Source of the DNA: Nannocystis bainbridge
GTDB taxonomy: Bacteria; Myxococcota_A; Polyangia; Nannocystales; Nannocystaceae
Length of the DNA: 64,000 nucleotides
Direction of reading: 5' to 3'
Assembly (NCBI RefSeq): GCF_028368995.1
Contig: NZ_JAQNDL010000001.1
Coordinates: 1,426,001 to 1,490,000 of the forward strand
The position numbers and the translations under genes were made by a program. The notes below the pieces were generated by a model. The model was given only the letters and a program-made list of their open reading frames with translations. It was not told where the DNA came from and did not search any database. This document shows, in pieces, positions 17,234-25,831 of this stretch; position 1 is the first letter of the stretch, and every line of letters starts with the position of its first letter.

Positions 17234-18532
17234 ATGCGACGGACCCCCGCGCTCGCGCGCCTCGTACCTGTCCTGTGGACCCTGTCTCTCGGTGCATGTG
17301 AAAAATCGGCCACGAACACGCCCGAGGCTGGCGCCGGGTCCGGCCCGAGCAGCGCCGCGCCGGCCGGCAAGCCGGCCCCGAAGGGCAGCTACGCCGACCT
17401 CGCCGGCCAGTTCGAGCAGGCCGCGGCCCAGCCGGGCGGCGCCGGCAAGCCCGATCTCGAGCGACTCACCGTCCCGCTGCTCGACGCCGCCTCCAAGCGG
17501 CTCAGCGAGCTGTCGATCGTGCACGAGGTCGAGCGCGGCGACGGCAAGGCGGCGCTGTGGATCAGCGCCGAGAGCGGCTCGCCGCTCGGGCGCCTGGCGG
17601 AGCAGCTGCGTTCCGCCGGCGACACGCGCACGGCCTACGACCTGGCGTGGTTCCGCGATCACCCCGGTCGCCCCGCCGGCTACGACGCGCCCGCCAACGT
17701 GCTGCGCCTCGAGCACGCGGTGATCCAGCGCGGCGGCGATCCGGACGAGCCGCGCCTGCGCCACGAGCAGGCGCGCGCCGAGGTGTGGGGCCGGCTGCGC
17801 CGCGGCGAGCCGTCGCCGTATCATTTCCGCCTGCTGGCCGGCAGCGGCGCCGACGAGGTCGTGCGCGGCGACGAGGTCCACGCCCGCGCCCGCGATCTCA
17901 CGCGCGAGCTGCAGGGCGTGCAGGACCTGCTGATCAGCCCCGACGACGCCCCGGTCACGCAGGCCGATCTCGCCGCGGTGCTGGCGGCGAGCGAGGCCGG
18001 CCCCGCGATCGCCCGCCCGCTCACCGAGCTCGAGCTCCGCTTCGGTCGCCTCGCCGCCGCTGCGGTCCGCGGCGCCGACGAGACTGCCCGGCTGCAGCCG
18101 CAGATCAAGCAGGCGCAGGCCAAGGCGAAGGGCAAGAGCGCCGCCCAGGCCTCGGCCGGCCCGCGCGGCGCGTCGCTGCTGCTGGCGCTCGACCCGGTCA
18201 AGGGCGATGCGTCGGGCGTCGCCCACGCGCTGATCGTCGACCTGGCCGAAAGTACAGGTCCCGAGGACCCCAAGAACACGGCCCTGCTGCGCACCCACCT
18301 GACCGACATCGGCAAGGCCGTCGATCGCCACGCCGCCCACTTCGCCGCGCTCGTCGAGCTGCTGCGCCGGATCGCCGGCACCCCGTCCGGCAGCGAGCGC
18401 CGGGCCCTGGTCAAGGCGCTCGCCGGCGTGATCGAGCCGGTCGGTGACGACGCGCCGGCCAAGGCCAAGGCCCAGGCCGCCTACGTCAAGCGCTTCGACG
18501 AGGCCCTGGCCGGGCCCGCTCCCGCCCGCTGA
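17234..18532 (+). CDS. Predicted lipoprotein, Ala-rich helical, unknown function
   Basis: 432 aa. Signal peptide MRRTPALARLVPVLWTLSLG ends at Cys22 in a lipobox-like LGAC. A short Ala/Pro linker leads to an almost entirely helical protein rich in Arg, Glu and Ala, without recognised motifs. It is divergent from the thrombospondin-repeat lipoprotein (75 bp apart). A degenerate palindrome at about 18250 is read as ESTGPEDPK. Confidence 0.7.
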   Translation: MRRTPALARLVPVLWTLSLGACEKSATNTPEAGAGSGPSSAAPAGKPAPKGSYADLAGQFEQAAAQPGGAGKPDLERLTVPLLDAASKRLSELSIVHEVERGDGKAALWISAESGSPLGRLAEQLRSAGDTRTAYDLAWFRDHPGRPAGYDAPANVLRLEHAVIQRGGDPDEPRLRHEQARAEVWGRLRRGEPSPYHFRLLAGSGADEVVRGDEVHARARDLTRELQGVQDLLISPDDAPVTQADLAAVLAASEAGPAIARPLTELELRFGRLAAAAVRGADETARLQPQIKQAQAKAKGKSAAQASAGPRGASLLLALDPVKGDASGVAHALIVDLAESTGPEDPKNTALLRTHLTDIGKAVDRHAAHFAALVELLRRIAGTPSGSERRALVKALAGVIEPVGDDAPAKAKAQAAYVKRFDEALAGPAPAR

Positions 18533-18552
18533 TTCACCGCCTCACGCGAGCT

Positions 18553-18571
18553 CCGGGCCCGCAGGGCCCGG
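18553..18571. terminator. GC-rich hairpin, candidate terminator
   Basis: CCGGGCCC and GGGCCCGG form a perfect 8-bp stem with a 3-nt loop, 20 bp after the lipoprotein stop and just upstream of the next promoter. No T-tract. Confidence 0.5.
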
Positions 18572-18582
18572 AATTCACGTCC

Positions 18583-18611
18583 TTGACAATGGTTGCTTAT
18601 CGGGTTAACTA
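18583..18611 (+). promoter_or_regulatory. Sigma70-like promoter of the VOC-ArsR-SRPBCC operon
   Basis: A consensus -35 TTGACA (18583-18588) lies 17 nt from -10 TAACTA (18606-18611). The spacer and downstream sequence are AT-rich for this genome, with GGTT near 18591 and 18604 and AACC at 18619, a plausible operator for the ArsR protein encoded in the operon. The start codon at 18643 follows GGAG (18633-18636). Confidence 0.65.
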
Positions 18612-18642
18612 TTCATCGAACCCGCAACCAACGGAGCACCGC

Positions 18643-19110
18643 ATGAAGAGCACGCCGGCCGGATGGCCCCGCATCTCCTCCTCGATCTTCTACGACGACC
18701 CCGCCGCCGCGATCGACTTCCTGTGCCGCGCGTTCGGCTTCGAGGTCCGCCTCAAGGTCGAGGGCGAGAGCGGCGACATCGCCCACTCGGAGCTGACCTT
18801 CGGCGAGGGCCTCATCATGGTCGGCGGCACCACGCGCCGCGACCCCGGCCGCGAGGGCTACCAGAAGCGCCACATCAGCCCGCGCGCGGCCGACGGCGGC
18901 AACACCCAGACGCTGTGCATCTTCGTCGACGACGTCGACGCCCACTGCGCCCGCGCCCGCGAGAGCGGCGCCCGGGTGTTCCGCGAGCCCAGCACCGAGG
19001 ACTACGGCGAGGACTACTGGGCCGACCGCAGCTACGGCGCGCTCGACCCCGAGGGCCACCAGTGGTGGTTCATGCAGCGCGTGCGCGACCCGGGGCAGCG
19101 TGCCGGCTGA
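18643..19110 (+). CDS. VOC family protein (PhnB/glyoxalase-like)
   Basis: 155 aa. A single VOC domain with SSSIFYDDPAAAIDFLCRAFGFE at its start (first strand and helix) and the closing segment YGALDPEGHQWWFMQ. Such proteins commonly precede an ArsR regulator and an AHSA1/SRPBCC protein. GGAG 6 nt upstream of ATG defines the start. First gene of a three-gene operon whose members overlap by 11 and 4 nt. Confidence 0.9.
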   Translation: MKSTPAGWPRISSSIFYDDPAAAIDFLCRAFGFEVRLKVEGESGDIAHSELTFGEGLIMVGGTTRRDPGREGYQKRHISPRAADGGNTQTLCIFVDDVDAHCARARESGARVFREPSTEDYGEDYWADRSYGALDPEGHQWWFMQRVRDPGQRAG

Positions 19111-19441
19111 CCTCGACCGCACCCTCGCGGCGCTGGCCGACCCGACCCGCCGCGGCGTGATCGATCTGCTGCGCCGCAGCCCCCGGCGCGCCAGCGAGAT
19201 CGCCGAGGCGCTCGACATGACGCGCCCGGCCATGAGCCGCCACCTCCGCGTGCTGCGCAAGGCCGGGCTGGTCCGCGAGGACGCGCAGGACGACGACGCC
19301 CGGGTCCGCGTGTACCGCCTCGAGCAGGCGCCGTTCACCGGCCTGCGCGGCTGGCTCGACGAGGTCGAGGAATTCTGGGCCGACCAACTGCAAGCATTCA
19401 AGGCCCACGCCGAACGCCGGGCCCGCGGGAGAAGAGCATGA
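19100..19441 (+). CDS. ArsR-family winged-helix regulator
   Basis: 113 aa with a GTG start inside the VOC gene (11-nt overlap). The winged helix is clear: LADPTRRGVIDLLRR, then recognition helix TRPAMSRHLRVLRKAGLV and the wing. No metal-binding Cys cluster is present, so it is likely of the non-metal ArsR type that autoregulates operons of VOC and SRPBCC proteins. It probably acts on the promoter at 18583-18611. Confidence 0.9.
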   Translation: MPADLDRTLAALADPTRRGVIDLLRRSPRRASEIAEALDMTRPAMSRHLRVLRKAGLVREDAQDDDARVRVYRLEQAPFTGLRGWLDEVEEFWADQLQAFKAHAERRARGRRA

Positions 19442-19947
19442 CGACGCAGCTGCGCGGCGACGCGGCCAACGTGTCGGTGTCGGTGGCGGTGCCGCCGGCG
19501 CTGGCGTTCGAGATCTTCACCGAGGAGATCGATCAATGGTGGCGCCGCGGGAGCAAGTTCCGGGTCGCGGGCAAGCACCGCGGGATCATCCGCCTCGAGC
19601 CGGAGGTGGGCGGCCGGCTGTTCGAGTCGTTCACCACCGACGCGGGCACGCGGGTGGTCGAGACCGGGCGCGTGCTGGTGTGGCAGCCGCCGACCCGCCT
19701 GGTGTTCGAGTGGCGCGCGGCCAACTTCGCCCCGAGCGAGCGCACCGAGGTCGAGGTGGAGTTCACGCCGAGCGGCGACGGGACCTGTGTCCGCGTGCAG
19801 CACCGCGGCTGGAGCGAGCTGCGCCCCGACCACCCGGCCCGCCACGGCCAGCCGGTCGACGCGTTCCTGCGCGGGACCGGGCTGTGGTGGGGCGAGCTGA
19901 TGACCTCCCTGCGCGAGCACGCGGCCGCCCGCGCCGCGGCCCGCTGA
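19438..19947 (+). CDS. SRPBCC / AHSA1-like protein
   Basis: 169 aa, overlapping the ArsR stop as ATGA. The START-like fold is recognisable from VSVAVPPALAFEIFTEEIDQWW, the strand EPEVGGRLFE and the closing helix region around LWWGELMTSLREH. The family binds hydrophobic ligands or acts as Hsp90 activator homologues; here the ligand is unknown. Last gene of the operon. Confidence 0.88.
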   Translation: MTTQLRGDAANVSVSVAVPPALAFEIFTEEIDQWWRRGSKFRVAGKHRGIIRLEPEVGGRLFESFTTDAGTRVVETGRVLVWQPPTRLVFEWRAANFAPSERTEVEVEFTPSGDGTCVRVQHRGWSELRPDHPARHGQPVDAFLRGTGLWWGELMTSLREHAAARAAAR

Positions 19948-19990
19948 GCGATCGTCACCGACCGCCGCGAGCGGCGGTCGCGGCGACCGG

Positions 19991-20060
19991 TGCTTCAGGA
20001 CATGTCTCCGAAGACATTTCCGAAAGCACAGGCTCTCAGGGACATGCTCCAAAGGACCTG
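19991..20060. repeat. Palindrome cluster, degenerate copies
   Basis: Three or four imperfect units (CAGGACATGTCTCCGAAGA type, then AGGGACATGCTCC) lie between the convergent SRPBCC and SIMPL genes. Each preserves one arm of the TGTCC/GGACA core. Confidence 0.6.
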
Positions 20061-20103
20061 CGCGCGATCCTCCCGATCGGCGTGTCCGCGCGCGCCGAGC
20101 CGG

Positions 20104-20754
20104 TCAAGCCCCCTTGACCGCGTAGATCACCCGCACCCGCGACGTGATCTCGATCCGCCCCGGGATGATCGGCGTCGCCGCCCCGAGCTCGTCGGCCGCC
20201 GCGAAGTGGTACTCGGGCAGCGGCGGCGGCATGTCCTCGATCACCTGGGCCATCAGCGGCCCGTCGAGCAGGGCCCCGAGCGCCTTGGCGACCGTGTGGA
20301 TCTCGTCGATCGCCAGCTTGGTCGCCTGCCCCAGCCCCTCGCGGCGGTACTTCTTGTCGTCATTGACCACGAAGCGCAGCCCGCTCGCGGTGTTGACCCC
20401 GGCCGACACGCCGGCGTCGTAGACCGCGACCGCGCGGGCCACCGGGGCCGTCACGCTGATCACATTGGTCGCGCGATAACCGACGAGGATCTCGGTCTGC
20501 GTGTCCTCGTCCCATTTGGTGACGGCCTCGAGCTGCAGGTCCGCGGTCTGGATCGCCGACTCGGGGATCTTCTGCTGCTTGACCGCGGCGATGACCTTGA
20601 CCATGCGCTCGGCGTTCTCCTGCACCGCCTCCGCCGGCTGCTTGGCCTGCGTGGTCACGCCGAGCCGCAGGATCGCCGCGTCCGGCTCCGCGCGCACGAC
20701 GCTGCTCCCGGTCGCCTCGATCGTCTTCGTGTTCACGAACTCTCGTGGTTGCAT
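20104..20754 (-). CDS. SIMPL (DUF541) domain protein
   Basis: 216 aa. The SIMPL domain is recognised from TIEATGSSVVRAEPDAAILRLGV, an NAERM-containing helix and the dyad IQTADLQLEAVT...GYRATN. Family members are mostly periplasmic or secreted and of unclear biochemical role (for example oxidative stress-related BP26/YggE). This copy lacks a visible signal peptide: the frame starts MQPREFVNTK directly before the domain, so it may be cytoplasmic or the true start may lie upstream. Confidence 0.82.
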   Translation of the reverse strand: MQPREFVNTKTIEATGSSVVRAEPDAAILRLGVTTQAKQPAEAVQENAERMVKVIAAVKQQKIPESAIQTADLQLEAVTKWDEDTQTEILVGYRATNVISVTAPVARAVAVYDAGVSAGVNTASGLRFVVNDDKKYRREGLGQATKLAIDEIHTVAKALGALLDGPLMAQVIEDMPPPLPEYHFAAADELGAATPIIPGRIEITSRVRVIYAVKGA

Positions 20755-20952
20755 GAACCCGAGCTTGGGACGTGCCCCGCCCGCCGGCGGGCGATCGACG
20801 ATTCGCCGCCGACAGTCGCAGCGCGCGGCGACGCCTGCGAGGCCACCGCGACGGTGCGGACGGGGCGCCCCGGCCCGCGCGCAGCGACGCGCACGGCCAC
20901 GCGCGGGGGCGCTCAGCCTGACCCGGGGTCGGCGGCCCGGATGGCCCCCATG

Positions 20953-20970
20953 ACATGTCCGCAGAGACAT
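20953..20970. repeat. Palindrome, one mismatch
   Basis: ACATGTCCGCAGAGACAT: TGTCC and AGACA arms around GCAG, in the gap 20755-21040 between divergent genes. Nothing else is seen in that gap. Confidence 0.6.
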
Positions 20971-21040
20971 TCTCCGCAGCGTGCGCGCGCCGGCGCGCGG
21001 CCTGGTTGCACGCACGTCGCCGCTGATCGATCGTGGGCCC

Positions 21041-22723
21041 GTGCCGGTCCGCGTCCGTCCCTCGCTCGTCCTCGTGCTCCTGTGCGCCTGCCCGTCCGCG
21101 GCCGGCACCACCACCGAGGACACCGTCGCCTCGACCGGCAGCGGCGGCGCGGCCACGGGCGAGCCGACTTCGACCGGCCCTGACGCGCCGACCACCGCGG
21201 GCGGCTGCCCCGCGCCGCTCGCCGAGTGCGACGGGGCCTGCGTCGACGTCGCCCACGACCCGGCGCATTGCGGCGGCTGCGACAGCCCGTGCGACGCCGG
21301 CCTCGCCTGTCTCGAAGGCCAGTGCGGCGTCGCCTGCGGCCCCGGCACCGCCACCTGCGACGGCGCCTGCGTCGACCTCGAGGTCGACCCCAGTCACTGC
21401 GGCGCCTGCGACCGCGCCTGCGACCCCGGCGTCGCCTGCGTCGCCGCGACCTGCGTGCCCGGCTGCGCCCCCGAACAGGCGCTGTGCGGCGAGGCCTGCG
21501 TCGACCCCGGCAACGACGAGGCCCACTGCGGCGGCTGCGATACCGCCTGTCCTTCGGGACAGCCCTGCGTCTACGGCCAGTGCGTCGGCGTCGGCCTGCA
21601 CCACCTCCTCATCAGCGGACAGAGCCTCTCGACCGGCTCGGGCTCCGTCGTCGTCAGCGTCGAGCAGCCGTTCGCCAACGTCTCGTTCAACACCGGCGTG
21701 CGGGCCGGCGGCGTGGGCCTCACGGGCTTCATCCCGCTGATCGAGACCTGGAACGGCGGCGAGGGCGAGACCATCGCCTCGGGCGCCGCCAACCTCGTCA
21801 GCCAGCTCGAGCAGGACCGCGGCGGCAGCCACAAGATCCTCGCCTCGGCCCACGGCGTCGGCGGCCAGCCCTACGGCGCGCTCAAGAAGGGCACCGCGCC
21901 CTACGCCAACGGCGTCGCCCAGGTCACCGCCGGCGTCGCCCTCGCGGCCATGGCCGGCGAGGCCTATGCCGTGCGCGCCGTCGCCATCGTCCACGGCGAG
22001 AGCGACCACCTCGGCGGCAACCTGGCCTACGCCGAGGATCTGCTGGCCTGGCAGAGCGACTACGAGGCCGACGTGAAGGCCATCACCGCCCAGCCCTACC
22101 CCGTGCCGATGTTCCTGTGCCAGATGTCGAGCTGGACCATGTACGGCAGCAGCGTCTCGCGGATCCCCGGCGAGCAGCTGGCGGCCGCGCGGGCCCGGCC
22201 CGACCGGATCTTCGTCGTCGGCCCCAAGTACATGCTGCCCTACGTCGACGGCGTGCACCTCACCGGCGAGGGCTCGCGCTGGCTCGGCGAGTACTACGCC
22301 AAGGCCTACCGCCGGGTCCTCGTCGAGGGCCTGCCGTGGCGACCGCTGGCGCCGCGCAGCATCACCCGCGAGGGCGCCGTCGTCACCGTCGAGTTCGAGG
22401 TCCTGACCCCGCCGCTGGTGCTCGACGAGCTGCTCGTCAGCAACCCCGGCAACTACGGCTTCGAGTTCACCGACAGCAGCGGCGCCCCGCCGGCGATCGC
22501 CGCGGTCGCGCTCGCGGGCCCCACCACCGTCCAGCTGACCCTCGCGGCCGAGCCCGTCGGCGGCAACCAGCGGGTCCGCTACGCCGCCACCGGCGTGCCC
22601 GGCGTCAGCGCCGGCCCGACCACCGGCGCCCGCGGCAACCTGCGCGACTCCGATGCGACCGTCAGCCGCCACGGCTACAGCCTCTTCAACTGGGCCGTCC
22701 ACTTCGACGAGCCGGTCCAGTGA
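21041..22723 (+). CDS. Lipoprotein with Stig1-like Cys repeats and SGNH/sialate-esterase-like domain
   Basis: 560 aa from a GTG start. A hydrophobic segment ends at VLLCAC, then a short Thr/Gly linker. Residues about 50-185 hold four Cys-rich repeats of the form CVDxxxDPxHCGxCDxxC, as in Stig1-like domains. From about 190 an SGNH-hydrolase-like domain follows: ISGQSLSTG (block I Ser), VHGESDH, and DGVHLTGEG (Asp/His pair), resembling carbohydrate acetyl-esterases. The C-terminal about 120 residues are an Ig-like beta domain. Likely a surface-anchored polysaccharide esterase. Start is uncertain; a longer frame begins at 20981. A palindrome at 21547-21562 is read as ACPSGQP. Confidence 0.78.
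   Translation: MPVRVRPSLVLVLLCACPSAAGTTTEDTVASTGSGGAATGEPTSTGPDAPTTAGGCPAPLAECDGACVDVAHDPAHCGGCDSPCDAGLACLEGQCGVACGPGTATCDGACVDLEVDPSHCGACDRACDPGVACVAATCVPGCAPEQALCGEACVDPGNDEAHCGGCDTACPSGQPCVYGQCVGVGLHHLLISGQSLSTGSGSVVVSVEQPFANVSFNTGVRAGGVGLTGFIPLIETWNGGEGETIASGAANLVSQLEQDRGGSHKILASAHGVGGQPYGALKKGTAPYANGVAQVTAGVALAAMAGEAYAVRAVAIVHGESDHLGGNLAYAEDLLAWQSDYEADVKAITAQPYPVPMFLCQMSSWTMYGSSVSRIPGEQLAAARARPDRIFVVGPKYMLPYVDGVHLTGEGSRWLGEYYAKAYRRVLVEGLPWRPLAPRSITREGAVVTVEFEVLTPPLVLDELLVSNPGNYGFEFTDSSGAPPAIAAVALAGPTTVQLTLAAEPVGGNQRVRYAATGVPGVSAGPTTGARGNLRDSDATVSRHGYSLFNWAVHFDEPVQ
21547..21562. repeat. Palindrome inside a coding region
   Basis: CTGTCC-TTCG-GGACAG, perfect 6-bp arms with a TTCG loop, in frame between the last Cys repeat and the esterase domain. 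Confidence 0.8.
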
Positions 22724-22876
22724 CGCCCTGCGCTCCTACCGCGGCACATCGGCGCAAATCACGCGATCCTCAATTTGCGCCCGGAACAGCGCCCGGGGCG
22801 GTCCTGTGAGGCCGAGCCCGGCCTATAGCCCATGTCCGAGCTTGCGCCGGGGCGCCCGCCGATCATGCCCCCTCTC

Positions 22877-23653
22877 ATGCCGCGAGTCCTCATTGTCGAC
22901 GACGAGGAGCCCCTGCGCGCGAGCCTCAGCTACGCGCTCACCCGCGAGGGCTACAGCGTCACCACCGCCGAGGACGGCGCCAGCGCGCTCGAGCAGACGC
23001 GCACCCGCAACCCTGACCTCGTCATCCTCGACCTCATGCTGCCCGGCCTCGACGGCATGGAGGTGTGCCGCCGCCTGCGCGCCGTGTCCGACGTCCCGGT
23101 CGTCATGTTGACCGCGCGCGACCGCGGCCAGGACAAGGTCGACGGCCTCACCGTCGGCGCCGACGACTACGTCACCAAGCCGTTCGACACCCCCGAGCTG
23201 ATCGCCCGCGTCGGCGCCGTCCTGCGCCGGCGGGCCAGCGCCCAGCGCCTCCTCGAAGAGGACCGCCTGCTGGTCCAGCGCATGGAGGACCTGCTGCGCC
23301 AGGCCCCGATCCCGCGGATCTCCGCCAGCGAGCGGCCGCCCGCGCACGGACGCCTCGAGGGCGGCCGCGTCGTCGTCGACCTCGACAGCGCCACCGTCCT
23401 CGTGCGCGGCCGGGCGATCACCACCTCGGCGGCCGAGTACGCGCTGCTGCGGATCCTCCTGTCCTACCCCGGCCGCGTCGTCACCCGCACCGAGCTGATC
23501 GAGCGCACCTGGGGTCACGGCGCGCCCGACGGCCACACCCTGCTCGCCGTGCACATCCGCTGCCTGCGTGAGAAGATCGAGGAGGACCCGGCCCAGCCGC
23601 GCCTCGTCATCACCGTGCCCGGCATCGGCTTCCGCTACGACCTGCCGTCCTGA
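22877..23653 (+). CDS. OmpR/PhoB-family response regulator
   Basis: 258 aa. The receiver domain has acidic pair DDE at 8-10, phospho-acceptor Asp52 in VILDLMLPG, the Thr in MLTARD and Lys in TKPFD. A longer than usual linker (about 120-160) leads to a winged-helix DNA-binding domain ending PGIGFRYDLPS. Start MPRVLIVDDE puts the Asp at the usual place; in-frame ATGs at 22832 and 22865 would add 15 or 4 residues. It is followed 20 bp later by its cognate kinase gene. Confidence 0.92.
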   Translation: MPRVLIVDDEEPLRASLSYALTREGYSVTTAEDGASALEQTRTRNPDLVILDLMLPGLDGMEVCRRLRAVSDVPVVMLTARDRGQDKVDGLTVGADDYVTKPFDTPELIARVGAVLRRRASAQRLLEEDRLLVQRMEDLLRQAPIPRISASERPPAHGRLEGGRVVVDLDSATVLVRGRAITTSAAEYALLRILLSYPGRVVTRTELIERTWGHGAPDGHTLLAVHIRCLREKIEEDPAQPRLVITVPGIGFRYDLPS

Positions 23654-23673
23654 TCGAGGCCACCACCGCTCGC

Positions 23674-25116
23674 ATGCCCGCCACCGCCCGCAGCAAGCGA
23701 CGATTCGGGCGTCTGGGCGTCCGCCGGCGCCTGTTCGTCACCACCCTCGGCCTGCTGGTGCTGTGCGCCGGGGCGCTCGTGTCGGTGGTCCTGTGGTCGT
23801 TCGAGCGCTTCTACCTGGCCACCGCCGCGGCCGACCTCGGCGCCCGCACCCACGCGCTGGCCCAGACCGCCGGCGACCTGCTCGAGCAGGACGACCTGAC
23901 CCGCCTGCGCCTCCTCGTCGAGCGCTACGGCGCCCCCGAGGACATCGCCCTGCGGGTGGTCGCGCCCGACGGCCGCCTGCTCGCCACCTCGCAGCAAGAC
24001 CCCGCCGAGAGCGCGATCGTCTGGCCCACGGTGCCCGGCATGGCCGAAGCCCTGGCCGGCCGCGCCGCCAACGGCATCGCTCCCGGCCTCGTCGACAGCC
24101 AGGAGCGCATCTACCACGCCGTCCCGATCGTCCGTCACGGCCGCCAGCTCGGCGTCATCCGCATGTCGCGCTCGCTCGCCCAGCTGCAGGCGCACATGAC
24201 GGCCACGGTCTTCACCGTGCTCGCCGCGCTGGCCGTCATCCTCGCCGTCGGCGCCGGCTTCGTCGCATGGTTCGCGCGCGGCCTGGCGCGGCCGATCCAG
24301 CAGATGCGGGACTTCGCGGTCGCGCTCGGCCGCGGCGAGCTCGGCGCTCGCCTGGCGATCGCCCGCGCCGACGAGCTCGGCGAGCTCGCGGCCGAGCTCA
24401 ATCGCATGGCCGAGCGGCTCGCCGCGCTCGAGGGCGAGCGCCGCAGCTTCCTCGCCAACGCCTCGCACGAGCTGCGCACCCCCGTCTCCAACCTCCACGT
24501 CACCTTGCAGGCGCTCGACGGCGGCGCCGGCGAGGATCCCGAGCTGCGCACTCGCTTCGTCCGCACCGCCGTCGACGAGACCACGCGGCTGCGCACCCTG
24601 ATCCAGGACCTCCTCGACCTCGGCCACCTCGAGGCCGGCTCGACCCGCCTCGAGCGCAGCGACACCGCCCTGCGGCCCGTGCTCGAGCGGGCCACGCGGG
24701 CCATCGAGGGCCGCGCGCTCGACCGCCGCGTCTCGCTCGCCGTCGACCTCGACGAGGACCTGACCGTCTGCATCGACCCCGAGCGGATCGCCCAGGCCCT
24801 GCTGTGCGTCCTCGACAACGCCCTCAAGTTCTCGCCAGCGGGCAGCCGCATCGAGGTCGCGGCCCGCCGTCGCGGCAGCCGCGTCGACATCACGGTGCGC
24901 GACCAGGGCCCCGGCATCGCCGACGCCGACCGCCCGCACGTGTTCGAGCAGTTTTACACCGCCGACCCCGCGCGCCGCCGCGGCGGCTCCGGCCTCGGCC
25001 TGGCGATCGCCCGGCGGATCGTCGACGCCCACGGCGGCACGATCCACGTCGACACCGGCCCGGCCCGCGGCGCCGCCCTCGTCATCACCCTGCCCCTCGC
25101 CTCGCCCGCGGCGTGA
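23674..25116 (+). CDS. Sensor histidine kinase
   Basis: 480 aa. Two membrane helices (about 20-42 and 172-196) flank a periplasmic sensor of about 130 residues. A HAMP linker follows, then HisKA with SHELRTPVS (His265) and an HATPase_c domain with N-box LDNALKFSP, G1 DQGPGIADAD and G2 GGSGLGLAI. The family autophosphorylates and passes the phosphate to the adjacent OmpR-type regulator. The signal is unknown. The palindromic pair at 25128-25166 lies just after the stop. Confidence 0.93.
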   Translation: MPATARSKRRFGRLGVRRRLFVTTLGLLVLCAGALVSVVLWSFERFYLATAAADLGARTHALAQTAGDLLEQDDLTRLRLLVERYGAPEDIALRVVAPDGRLLATSQQDPAESAIVWPTVPGMAEALAGRAANGIAPGLVDSQERIYHAVPIVRHGRQLGVIRMSRSLAQLQAHMTATVFTVLAALAVILAVGAGFVAWFARGLARPIQQMRDFAVALGRGELGARLAIARADELGELAAELNRMAERLAALEGERRSFLANASHELRTPVSNLHVTLQALDGGAGEDPELRTRFVRTAVDETTRLRTLIQDLLDLGHLEAGSTRLERSDTALRPVLERATRAIEGRALDRRVSLAVDLDEDLTVCIDPERIAQALLCVLDNALKFSPAGSRIEVAARRRGSRVDITVRDQGPGIADADRPHVFEQFYTADPARRRGGSGLGLAIARRIVDAHGGTIHVDTGPARGAALVITLPLASPAA

Positions 25117-25127
25117 ACTTCGGTCAT

Positions 25128-25166
25128 CTGTCCCGAAGGACAGAATCACATGTCCTCCAGGACATG
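25128..25166. repeat. Two perfect palindromes between convergent genes
   Basis: CTGTCCCGAAGGACAG (25128-25143) and CATGTCCTCCAGGACATG (25149-25166) fill the gap between the histidine kinase and alkB-like gene ends. Placement between two stops would suit a bidirectional terminator-like RNA hairpin. Confidence 0.82.
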
Positions 25167-25183
25167 CGCGTTCATCGGTCCGT

Positions 25184-25831
25184 TCACCCCTCCTCGTCGG
25201 GCCAGCGCACCACCCGGCTCGCGTGCGCCACCTCCGGTTGCGGCGCCGGTCCTGCCAATGTCCGAAAGGTCAGGTTGATGCGCGGCCCCGTCACCCCCGG
25301 CTCGCGCGGCACCTTGTGCTGGTGCGTGTGCTGCAGGTCGCCGCGCATGATCAGCAGGTCGCCCGCCGCCAGCGCCAGCGTCAGGCACGGCTCGCTCGCC
25401 CCGCGCGCGCGGACCAGGAATTGCCGCGTCGCCCCGAACGACAGCGACGCGATGATCGGGTCGCGGCCCACCCCTGGGCTGTCGTCCGCGTGCCAGTTCA
25501 CCCCGTCCTCGCCGTCGCGGTACAGCTGCACGATGAGCGCGTTGAAGCGCGTCTCCGCCGTCGCCTCCGCCAGCGCGCGCAGCTCCGTCAGCAGCGGCGT
25601 CCACGGCAGCGGCGTGAACACCAGCCCCGAATAATCATAGGACCGCTCGCCGTAGTTGACCGTCAGCCGCGGCAGCTCGCGCGGGCGCCCGCCGTTCTCG
25701 TAGCGCACCGCCAGCCACGGCGTCTCGCGCAGCAGCGTCGCCATCAGCGCCGCCGCGCGGGCCGGCGCCACGAACCCGCGGGCCACCCGGATCCGGTCGT
25801 CCAGCAGCGAAGCCAGCCCCGCCGCGGTCAC
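25184..25831 (-). CDS. alkB: AlkB-like 2-oxoglutarate/Fe(II) dioxygenase
   Basis: 215 aa with a GTG start. The double-stranded beta-helix ligands are visible: HxD in NWHADDSPGVG, a distal His in TQHKVP-like HTHQHKVP, and the 2-oxoglutarate-binding Arg in RINLTFR. GDLLIMRGDLQHTH is characteristic of AlkB/ALKBH2-3 proteins, which remove 1-methyladenine and 3-methylcytosine from DNA or RNA. The GTGA overlap with the upstream acetyltransferase gene implies translational coupling. Confidence 0.88.
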   Translation of the reverse strand: MTAAGLASLLDDRIRVARGFVAPARAAALMATLLRETPWLAVRYENGGRPRELPRLTVNYGERSYDYSGLVFTPLPWTPLLTELRALAEATAETRFNALIVQLYRDGEDGVNWHADDSPGVGRDPIIASLSFGATRQFLVRARGASEPCLTLALAAGDLLIMRGDLQHTHQHKVPREPGVTGPRINLTFRTLAGPAPQPEVAHASRVVRWPDEEG

